Below, piece by piece: positions 1-5,831 of a DNA stretch of 9,585 nucleotides. Each line of letters starts with the position of its first letter. Position 1 is the stretch's first letter. The position numbers were made by a program, and so were the translations under genes. The stretch comes from Treponema sp. (lineage in GTDB: Bacteria; Spirochaetota; Spirochaetia; Treponematales; Breznakiellaceae): assembly GCA_031275535.1 (NCBI GenBank), contig JAISOR010000146.1, positions 1 to 9,585 of the forward strand, in the 5' to 3' direction. The notes below the pieces were generated by a model that searched no databases, was not told the origin of the DNA, and saw only the letters and a program-made list of their open reading frames with translations.

Positions 1-2
1 AC

Positions 3-683
3 ACCAATACCAATAATCGGGAAGAATTATCCGTTGAAGAGTCATATCTGCAGGAATCGGTAGAAAGTATGATTATCCGGGAACAGAGCAGGGCCGACAG
101 CCGGGATATGAAGCTCGTAGCCCTGGAGTACATAAATGACGCCATAGGGCGGGGTAATACCGGAGAAGAGGTCCGGAGCGCCCTGGAATATATGGCCCTT
201 GAGGGAGTTTTGAGCAAGGCCCGGGAAAATGGCCGGGTAATTAATAACTACCCCGATGTCCGGGCCAAGGTGGCGGAATCCCTGGGTAATCTGGGTACGC
301 CGGAGGCGAAAAACACCCTGGTAAAAATGGTTATGGCCGATCCTGAACCGATGGTCCTTACCGAGGCGGTCAAATCTTTGGCAAAGATAGGAATTAACGA
401 CAACGATGAGGTGGTTAATGTCATATCCTGGGTAGTAACCCGGTTCGATGTCATTAATCCGGACAACCTGCTGGCCCTTTCCGCCCTGGAGGCCTATGAA
501 ATCCTCGCCAATAAGAACGGCGGGATAAAAGACCCCTCGGCGGTTAGAACTATTATCCGTATTGCCGAAGGTCCCTATATTAAACCTGTTCAGGAACGGG
601 CTAAACAGGTTCTGGCACTCCTGCGTAAGTCTAATAACAATCAGAATAATAGCGGCTCAAACACCAATAGCAACCCAAGATAA
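3..683 (+). CDS. HEAT-repeat protein, 5' end outside the window
   Basis: The frame is open from base 3, ahead of the first ATG at 69. The 22 codons before that ATG read as protein-like sequence (…EELSVEESYLQESVES), so the true start lies upstream and ATG 69 is probably internal. About 226 residues are visible. They form pairs of amphipathic helices typical of HEAT or armadillo-like repeats, for example the stretch around YPDVRAKVAESLGNLGTPEA followed by MVLTEAVKSLAKIG. Such proteins are usually scaffolds for protein-protein contact; no catalytic motif is visible. The C-terminus is a low-complexity tail rich in Asn and Ser (about the last 16 residues), probably disordered. The next gene starts 21 bases downstream on the same strand, so the two are probably co-transcribed. 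The partner and pathway cannot be told from the sequence. Confidence 0.85.
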   Translation, partial: TNTNNREELSVEESYLQESVESMIIREQSRADSRDMKLVALEYINDAIGRGNTGEEVRSALEYMALEGVLSKARENGRVINNYPDVRAKVAESLGNLGTPEAKNTLVKMVMADPEPMVLTEAVKSLAKIGINDNDEVVNVISWVVTRFDVINPDNLLALSALEAYEILANKNGGIKDPSAVRTIIRIAEGPYIKPVQERAKQVLALLRKSNNNQNNSGSNTNSNPR

Positions 684-704
684 CATAGAAGTGGAGCATA
701 CTAT

Positions 705-1514
705 ATGGCGAACGTGCCGACTGGACCGGCTCAGTATCTAGCAAGGTTTGGCGATCAAAGCATTGCGTGTAGTCAATACGCCCTTTCAAAACTGGGGGTG
801 GATAGAAGTCATTGTATGCTCAAAATCGATGAATATGTCATCCTCTGCGTTCCTTTTCAATTTGGTTTTAAGCGTTCATTGTTTCTGGCCTCCCTCTCAA
901 AACAGGAGTTGACCTTTTTTCAACGGTATATCAACGGTATCGTGGGCCTTTCCATAGCGTTTCTGCCCCCTAACCGTCAGGACCCCATCAATTTTTTTAT
1001 CCGCTGCACCCTGGCAACCGTGGGACAGATGAAGGGCCGGGAAAATGTAGGCCTCTTTGTGGTGGATTTTAAGTCTACCCCGGATGATCTAATCTCCATG
1101 CTGGGGGGATTCCTGGAAGGCCAGGAACGGATGCGGTCCCAGTACGAGGATTATGGGAAAACGGCCATAAAGATGACCCCCGATATTGCAAAACAACTGG
1201 GGTATAATATGTATGCCACCATCACGGAGCCGAATAAGGAAAGCCGGCGGATCCAGTTATTCAGCCTGACAAGTAAACGCATCGAGCATCTGGAGGCCGC
1301 CGGTACCGCCCCGCGTGTGCCGGGCTCCTCGGTGGCCTATCAGCTTTTTTTTAAGAAATACCGGATATCCACGGCGGGCATTATTGAATCGGCGGTCCAG
1401 CTTCCCCAGGGTATTATACGAACCGTGGCCGCCCTTGCTTTTAGCCCCGAATTGGTTGAGATAATTGATGATTATTGGTATAATACCCGGAACCCGGCGG
1501 CCAGCGCCGAGTAG
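705..1514 (+). CDS. Conserved-looking hypothetical protein, possibly PilZ-like
   Basis: This is a complete 269-aa reading frame. ATG 705 is preceded by GGAG at 693-696, 8 bases upstream, which supports the start. There is no signal peptide or membrane segment, so it is probably cytoplasmic. The N-terminal half (about residues 35-125) alternates hydrophobic and polar residues like a beta-barrel or beta-sandwich. A helical stretch follows (about 125-165), then more beta-like sequence. The segment KKYRISTAGII (217-227) faintly resembles the conserved second element of PilZ c-di-GMP receptor domains. No clean RxxxR motif is visible, so cyclic-di-GMP binding is only a guess. I do not recognise a firm family. 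It sits between a HEAT protein and hisS on the same strand, probably in one transcript. Confidence 0.8.
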   Translation: MANVPTGPAQYLARFGDQSIACSQYALSKLGVDRSHCMLKIDEYVILCVPFQFGFKRSLFLASLSKQELTFFQRYINGIVGLSIAFLPPNRQDPINFFIRCTLATVGQMKGRENVGLFVVDFKSTPDDLISMLGGFLEGQERMRSQYEDYGKTAIKMTPDIAKQLGYNMYATITEPNKESRRIQLFSLTSKRIEHLEAAGTAPRVPGSSVAYQLFFKKYRISTAGIIESAVQLPQGIIRTVAALAFSPELVEIIDDYWYNTRNPAASAE

Positions 1515-1548
1515 TACCGCGCCCCGGCTGGAGTAATTTTCATCCTTC

Positions 1549-1552
1549 GGAG
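1549..1552 (+). promoter_or_regulatory. Ribosome binding site of hisS
   Basis: GGAG lies 6 bases before ATG 1559 but only 3 bases before the in-frame TTG at 1556. The spacing favours the ATG, which removes one codon from the longest possible frame. Confidence 0.6.
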
Positions 1553-1558
1553 ATTTTG

Positions 1559-2857
1559 ATGGCTGCTATAATAAAGCCGAAGATCCTCAAGGGGTTTCGG
1601 GATTTTCTTCCCTCCGGGGAGATTGCCCGCCGCGCCCTTATAGAAAAGATAGAAGCCTCCTTTCGTTCCTTTGGCTTTGTACCCATTGATACCCCGGCCC
1701 TGGAATATGCGGAGATTCTATTGGGAAAGGGCGGCGGATACACGGAAAAGCAGATATACCGCTTTACCGATCAGGGGGGCCGGGATGTGGCCCTCCGTTT
1801 TGATCTAACCGTACCCTTTGCCCGGTTCCTGGCGGAACACCGGCAGGAGCTGCCCCTGCCTTTTAAACGGTACCACATTGCCAAGGTCTGGCGGGGGGAG
1901 AATACCCAGCGGGGACGGTACCGGGAATTTACCCAGTGTGATTTCGATATCGTCGGCAGCGACAGCCCGGCGGCGGACTTCGAGATCCTCCTCCTGATGC
2001 GGCAGACCCTCCTGGGCCTTGACGCGGGGGATCTTACTATCCGGCTGAACCACCGGGGGCTTTTTAACCGCTTCCTCTCCGGGATCAACGGATCGGAGCA
2101 TTCGGCGGAGATTCTCCGAATCGTGGACAAGCTTGCAAAAATAGGCAGGGACGAGGTACTGGGACAGCTTACAGAAACCCTTGGCCGGGACCGGGCCGGG
2201 TGGGTCCTGGATTTTATCGAGGCCAGGGGCAGTTTTGAGGAAATACTGGAGGCCATGACCAGAGCGGCGGGGGGGGAATGTGCTGAATCGGAACGGCTGG
2301 CCCTGATACGCCGTTTCATGATCGATACCGGGACCGCCGCTTCCTTTGTGCTGGATCCTTCCATTACCCGGGGCCTGGATTATTATACCGGGGTGGTATA
2401 CGAGACCTTCCTGAACGAACTCCCCGGCATTGGGTCCGTATGTTCCGGGGGCCGTTACGACGATCTGGCGGGGCTCTATTCTCCGGAAAAACTCAGCGGC
2501 GTAGGTTCGTCCATCGGCCTTGACCGGCTCATGGCCGCCCTGGAAACCCTGGGGAGGCTCCGGGGGGCAAATTCCTACGCCCGGCTTGTCATCGCCTGCG
2601 TAAAAGAAGAACAGGCCGGGGCCTATCAGGCTCTGGCGGAAAAGATCCGGCGCCGGGGGATTCCCTGCGAGGTATTCCCGGAGGCAAAGAACCTTACCCA
2701 GCAATTCATTTTAGCGGAAAAAAAGGGCGCCCGGTGGGTCATTATCCCCGGGGAATCCCCGGAAAGCCCCCTTAAACTGCGGGATCTGGGGCTCAGGAAA
2801 GACCGGGAAACCTCCCTGGAAGAGGCCCTACAGATTATCGCTAAACCCGACCCGTAA
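1559..2857 (+). CDS. hisS: Histidine--tRNA ligase (HisRS)
   Basis: Class II aminoacyl-tRNA synthetase that charges tRNA-His with histidine in the cytoplasm. From ATG 1559 it has 432 aa, normal for the family. Visible landmarks are KGFRDFLP (11-18), motif 1 around FGFVPIDTPALE (38-49), motif 2 around FKRYHIAKVWRGEN with RGRYREFTQCDFDIVG (102-133), the histidine-binding TRGLDYYTG (270-278), and motif 3 GGRYDDL…GVGSSIGLDRL (298-324). The anticodon-binding domain covers about 341-425. Motif 2 and the LRFDLTVPFARF block (79-90) match the form shared by archaeal and eukaryotic HisRS better than the E. coli form. The frame contains a run of 8 G at 2269-2276 but stays intact. It follows the upstream gene by 44 bases and ends 8 bases before the stop of the convergent aminotransferase. 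Confidence 0.96.
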   Translation: MAAIIKPKILKGFRDFLPSGEIARRALIEKIEASFRSFGFVPIDTPALEYAEILLGKGGGYTEKQIYRFTDQGGRDVALRFDLTVPFARFLAEHRQELPLPFKRYHIAKVWRGENTQRGRYREFTQCDFDIVGSDSPAADFEILLLMRQTLLGLDAGDLTIRLNHRGLFNRFLSGINGSEHSAEILRIVDKLAKIGRDEVLGQLTETLGRDRAGWVLDFIEARGSFEEILEAMTRAAGGECAESERLALIRRFMIDTGTAASFVLDPSITRGLDYYTGVVYETFLNELPGIGSVCSGGRYDDLAGLYSPEKLSGVGSSIGLDRLMAALETLGRLRGANSYARLVIACVKEEQAGAYQALAEKIRRRGIPCEVFPEAKNLTQQFILAEKKGARWVIIPGESPESPLKLRDLGLRKDRETSLEEALQIIAKPDP

Positions 2858-2865
2858 ATGCCGCT

Positions 2866-4077
2866 TCACCCTTCACTTTCTCCCCACTCTGCCATGGCTT
2901 TTCTAAAGGCCTCCCCGGAGGCGGCGATCACCGCTTCATCCACACAGTAGGCAAAGCGGACCCAGCCGCTTTTACCGAAGCTGCTGCCGGGAACCCCCAG
3001 GATAAGGTGTTTTTTCAGGTGGTTCACAAAAGCGCCGTCATCCCCCGGGGACCCGGCCTCCCTTAGGGGGACCCGGCAGAAAAGGTAGAAGGCCCCCTCG
3101 GGCTCGGCGTAGGAAATTCCCGCCCCATCCAGGACCCGCTTAAACGCGTCCCGCCGCCGGGCATAGATATCCACATCCACCGTAACTTCCGTAAGCTCCG
3201 CCACAATGCGCTGCATCAGGGCCGGGGCGTTTACGTAGCCTAAGACCCTGGTGGCATAGATCAGGCCGCTGAGCACATCTTCCTTATCTTTAATTGCGGG
3301 ACTTACCGCTATATACCCGATCCGTTCCCCCGGCAGGGAAAGGCTCTTGGAATAGGAGGTAACGGAAAGGGATTCCGGGTAGAGGGAAAGCACCGGCGGG
3401 ACCCGTATCCGCTTATACACTATCTCCCGGTAGGGTTCGTCGGCGACTAAATAGGGAAAACGGCCCGAGGCCTTTCCGTGGTCCCCCAGAACCGCCGCCA
3501 GATCCGCCAGGGTCTTTTCGGGATATACCCGGCCGGTGGGATTATGGGGGGAGTTGATAAGCACCGCCGCCGTTTTTTCCGAAAGCGCCGCTTTAACGGC
3601 CCCCGGATCCAGGTTGAAGTCCGGGAGGGAATCGACCTCCACCAGCCGCCCCCCGTAGTTTGCCACATAGGCCCGGTATTCCATGAAGTAGGGCCGGGAA
3701 ACGATCACCTCGTCTCCGGGGTTAAGCAGGGTCTTAAAGACCACGTTGAGCCCTCCGGCGGCCCCCACGGCCATGATGATATGGGAACCATCAATAGTAA
3801 CCTGATGCTCCCGGGACGCCTTCTTTGCCAGGGCTTCCCGGACCCCGGCATAGCCCGGGTTGGGCATATAGCCATGGGAGCCGGGGGCGTCCTCCTGGGC
3901 GAGTTTTACAAAAACCCGGTGAAACTCCGGGGGCGGTTCTATATCCGGGTTCCCTATGGAAAAGTCAAAAACCTTATGGGCGCCGTATTGTTTTTTTAGG
4001 AGGCTCCCCTCCTCAAACATCTTCCGTATCATGGATGATGATCCCAGGGCTTCCTTTACCGCACGGGCTATGGGCAT
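2866..4077 (-). CDS. PLP-dependent class I/II aminotransferase (aspartate aminotransferase-like)
   Basis: Fold-type I enzyme transferring an amino group between an amino acid and a 2-oxo acid in the cytoplasm. The chosen start is ATG 4077 (403 aa). The longer frame from TTG 4104 would place the strong AGGAGGAG ribosome site inside the coding region, so it is unlikely. Key residues are visible: the PLP-contacting Asn179 in NSPHNPTG, Asp213 and Tyr216 in ADEPY, the Schiff-base Lys244 in SYSKSLSLPGERIGY, Arg252, and the substrate-carboxylate Arg374 in GWVRFAYC. The order and spacing fit the aspartate/aromatic/alanine aminotransferase group; the true substrate cannot be fixed from sequence. It converges on hisS and diverges from the dehydrogenase at 4111. 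No transporter or pathway gene lies beside it to narrow its role. Confidence 0.93.
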   Translation of the reverse strand: MPIARAVKEALGSSSMIRKMFEEGSLLKKQYGAHKVFDFSIGNPDIEPPPEFHRVFVKLAQEDAPGSHGYMPNPGYAGVREALAKKASREHQVTIDGSHIIMAVGAAGGLNVVFKTLLNPGDEVIVSRPYFMEYRAYVANYGGRLVEVDSLPDFNLDPGAVKAALSEKTAAVLINSPHNPTGRVYPEKTLADLAAVLGDHGKASGRFPYLVADEPYREIVYKRIRVPPVLSLYPESLSVTSYSKSLSLPGERIGYIAVSPAIKDKEDVLSGLIYATRVLGYVNAPALMQRIVAELTEVTVDVDIYARRRDAFKRVLDGAGISYAEPEGAFYLFCRVPLREAGSPGDDGAFVNHLKKHLILGVPGSSFGKSGWVRFAYCVDEAVIAASGEAFRKAMAEWGESEG

Positions 4078-4110
4078 ATACTCCTCCTGAAATTTATGAT
4101 ACAATAAACC
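4078..4110. promoter_or_regulatory. 33-bp divergent promoter region with overlapping -10 candidates
   Basis: The gap between two outward-facing genes is too short for two separate promoters. On the plus strand TACAAT (4100-4105) lies 5 bases before ATG 4111, the layout of a leaderless promoter. TATGAT (4095-4100) is an alternative, with a 4-of-6 match to a -35 box, TGGGCA, at 4071-4076. On the minus strand TATCAT (4101-4096) could serve the aminotransferase and would start its mRNA just before the Shine-Dalgarno. The boxes overlap, so the two promoters probably exclude each other. These are eye-made matches only. Confidence 0.4.
4081..4088 (-). promoter_or_regulatory. Strong Shine-Dalgarno that sets the aminotransferase start
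   Basis: On the minus strand AGGAGGAG sits 3 bases before ATG 4077, with its AGGAGG core 5 bases away. It overlaps codons of the longer TTG-started frame, so it decides the start in favour of ATG 4077. Confidence 0.75.
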
Positions 4111-5511
4111 ATGTCTGATAGAAATAATCTACCCCTGCCCTCCCTGGAAGACTGTTTAAGGGCCGCCTCGGAAACCGAGGAACTGCGGCTGAAGCCGGAT
4201 GTCCTGGAGGAGCTTCCCGCCGTCATCCGTACCTATTATCCCTGTACCGGGGTCTGCATCATCGCCGATGAAAACACCTACGGGGCGGTGGGGGAAAAGA
4301 TCGGGGCCATTCTCTCCGCCGGGGGAATCCCCCTGAGCCCGCCCCTCATCTTTCCCGGCGAACCCCGGCTTCATGCGGAGTATCCCCACGTGGCGGGCAT
4401 CACCGGCCATATCAGGGCCCTCCCGGCGCAGGAAACCGTCCTTCCCCTGTCGGCCGGCGCGGGGACCATTAACGACCTGGTAAAACGGGCGGCCTTCGAG
4501 TTGCAGCGGCCCTACCTCTGCATCCCCACCGCCGCATCGGTGGACGGCTATACCTCCTATGGGGCGGCCCTGCTTCTGGATGGCTTTAAGCAGACCCTGC
4601 CCTGCGCCGCGCCCAAGGTCCTGGCCGCGGACCCGGACATCCTTGCCGGGGCGCCGGCCTATCTTTCCTCCTCCGGTTTCGGGGACCTGGCGGGAAAACT
4701 CATCGCCGGCACCGATTGGATCATCGCCGATATGGCGGGCCCCCTGGGAGCGCCGGGAACCGAGCCCATCGACGACAGGGCCTGGGCCATGACCCAGACC
4801 GGACTGCGGGACAGTCTAGACCGGTCCGCCGGGGCCGTCCAAAAGGACCGGGACGCGGTACGGGCCCTCTTTGAAGCCCTGGCCATCACGGGTTTTGCCA
4901 TGCAGTACCTGCGGAGTTCCCGGCCCGTATCGGGCTGCGAACACCTCTTTAGCCATATCTGGGAGATGGAGGATCTTTCCGTGGACGGGGTCCCCGTTAC
5001 CCACGGCCATAAGGTCGCCCTGGGAACCCTGGCAGCCTCGGCCTTTACGGAACTCCTCTTTGCAAGCCCCGAACCGCCCTTCCCCCCGGGCCGGAACTAC
5101 CGGAGGCCCGGTCCCGGGGAACGGGAGGCGGAGGTCCGCTCCTCCTTCAGGGGTCTGGCTTTTAAGGGTCCGGGACCGGAAGAGGCGGCGGTTAAAACGG
5201 CGCTGGAAAAACTATTGGACGAAAAATCCGCCGGGACCCTTACGGACGCCCTGCGGGACACGTGGCGGGATATCCGTTCCCAGGTTCTGGAAAGGCTCCT
5301 CCCCTACGGGGAACTCAAGGCCCTGATGGAAAAGGGCGGCTGCCCCGTGCTTCCCCAAACGATCAACCTTAGCCGGAGCCAAACCATTGCCGCCGCCCGG
5401 CGGGCCCAGATGATCCGCAACCGCTATACGGTTCTGGATCTTGCCTGGGATCTGGGGGTCTTCGAAGAAATTCTGGGCAGGCTGGAGGATTCGGAAATTT
5501 ATTTACGGTAG
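4111..5511 (+). CDS. araM: sn-glycerol-1-phosphate dehydrogenase (AraM/EgsA family)
   Basis: A 466-aa member of the iron-containing alcohol dehydrogenase/glycerol dehydrogenase superfamily. AraM-type enzymes reduce dihydroxyacetone phosphate to sn-glycerol-1-phosphate with NAD(P)H; the B. subtilis enzyme uses Ni2+. Visible evidence: the nucleotide-binding GAGTINDL (116-123), the family signature PTAASVDGYTSYGAA (139-153), and likely metal ligands Asp192 (SGFGDLAGK), His278 (GCEHLFSH) and His298 (THGHKVALG). The family usually has HGE at the last site, and here it is HGH. The protein has a C-terminal helical region beyond the core. No Shine-Dalgarno precedes ATG 4111, so a leaderless mRNA is possible. 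The next genes give no sign of an ether-lipid operon, so the use of the product is unknown. Confidence 0.88.
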   Translation: MSDRNNLPLPSLEDCLRAASETEELRLKPDVLEELPAVIRTYYPCTGVCIIADENTYGAVGEKIGAILSAGGIPLSPPLIFPGEPRLHAEYPHVAGITGHIRALPAQETVLPLSAGAGTINDLVKRAAFELQRPYLCIPTAASVDGYTSYGAALLLDGFKQTLPCAAPKVLAADPDILAGAPAYLSSSGFGDLAGKLIAGTDWIIADMAGPLGAPGTEPIDDRAWAMTQTGLRDSLDRSAGAVQKDRDAVRALFEALAITGFAMQYLRSSRPVSGCEHLFSHIWEMEDLSVDGVPVTHGHKVALGTLAASAFTELLFASPEPPFPPGRNYRRPGPGEREAEVRSSFRGLAFKGPGPEEAAVKTALEKLLDEKSAGTLTDALRDTWRDIRSQVLERLLPYGELKALMEKGGCPVLPQTINLSRSQTIAAARRAQMIRNRYTVLDLAWDLGVFEEILGRLEDSEIYLR

Positions 5512-5694
5512 AAGGGGAATCGGGAGAGCAAAACTCCAGGGTATTAAACCGGACTTTCGAATAAGAAGATTTTAACCAAATCAAATAAAAAAATGAATAT
5601 TCAGACAGCCAAAGAGGATTTACTATTCCCTCATATTATTCCTGAAATATTTTAATTTCCGGAAAAATCTAAATTTTTTCAAGACGGAGGGATT
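5512..5694 (+). promoter_or_regulatory. AT-rich intergenic region before the esterase locus
   Basis: This spacer is much richer in A and T than the genes around it and must hold the promoter and 5' leader of the esterase locus. TATTAT (5634-5639) and TATTTT (5648-5653) are possible -10 boxes and TTTACT (5619-5624) a possible -35, but no pair has good spacing, so I do not choose one. Weak AT stems occur at 5645-5660 and 5662-5680. A 4-bp GGAG/CTCC stem at 5523-5537 lacks a U-tract, so I see no convincing terminator for the dehydrogenase gene. No RNA gene was recognised. Confidence 0.45.
5686..5690 (+). promoter_or_regulatory. Ribosome binding site of the signal-peptide frame
   Basis: GGAGG lies 4 bases before ATG 5695 and 10 before the in-frame ATG 5701; either can be the start. 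It is far better than anything before GTG 5832, so translation of the esterase locus is expected to begin here. Confidence 0.7.
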
Positions 5695-5817
5695 ATGATC
5701 ATGAGAGACAAATTTTTCTTTGTTGTATTGCTTCTCGTCTCGGCCCTGGTTTTGCCGGTTACAGGCATGTTTGCCGAACCCGCAAGAGAAACAGCGTCAG
5801 GGGGGGGGGGGGGGTAA
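5695..5817 (+). CDS. Signal-peptide leader of the esterase, ended by the poly-G tract
   Basis: A short frame of 40 codons. It has a basic start (MIMRDK), a hydrophobic core of about 15 residues (FFFVVLLLVSALVLP) and a probable signal peptidase I site after Ala27 (GMFA-EP). There is no lipobox cysteine, so export to the periplasm or outside is expected rather than lipidation. Five glycines from the G tract follow, then TAA at 5815-5817. The frame differs from the downstream hydrolase frame by one base. One extra G, or two fewer, would continue it through VKTLTG into the hydrolase with no stop. It is therefore the displaced 5' end of the next gene rather than a gene of its own. Confidence 0.8.
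   Translation: MIMRDKFFFVVLLLVSALVLPVTGMFAEPARETASGGGGG
5800..5814 (+). repeat. Poly-G tract of 15, probable phase-variation switch
   Basis: Fifteen consecutive G lie exactly between the signal-peptide codons and the mature enzyme. With 15 G the leader stops at 5815. With 14 G it would run about 23 codons further to TGA at 5879-5881. With 13 or 16 G the whole gene is one frame of about 1012 or 1013 codons. Long G runs slip during replication and drive phase variation in several bacteria, including treponemes. In frame, the tract encodes a short polyglycine linker that the protein should tolerate at any length. A miscounted homopolymer in the sequence data is the main alternative. Confidence 0.8.
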
Positions 5818-5831
5818 AAACCCTAACCGGC

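Noticed and set aside
1..672. ACACCAATA present at both ends of the HEAT-protein segment, suggesting a direct repeat
   Set aside because: Both copies encode Asn/Thr-rich low-complexity residues in the same protein. Nine bases are too few and no mobile element lies between them.
2269..2276. Run of 8 G inside hisS as a second slippage site
   Set aside because: The frame is intact through it, the gene is essential, and the run arises from ordinary Ala-Gly-Gly codons. It is short compared with the 15-G tract.
1805..2704. Long open frame of 299 codons on the minus strand opposite hisS
   Set aside because: It is a shadow of hisS in GC-rich DNA. The protein is Pro/Gly-rich with no domain, and hisS motifs on the other strand are unmistakable.
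4078..4104. Longer aminotransferase start at TTG 4104
   Set aside because: It would put AGGAGGAG inside the coding region and leave the TTG without a ribosome site; ATG 4077 is correctly spaced.
5593..5655. 20-codon frame starting at ATG 5593 in the spacer before the esterase
   Set aside because: It has no Shine-Dalgarno, AT-rich codons and no recognisable product; it is probably chance in the leader region.
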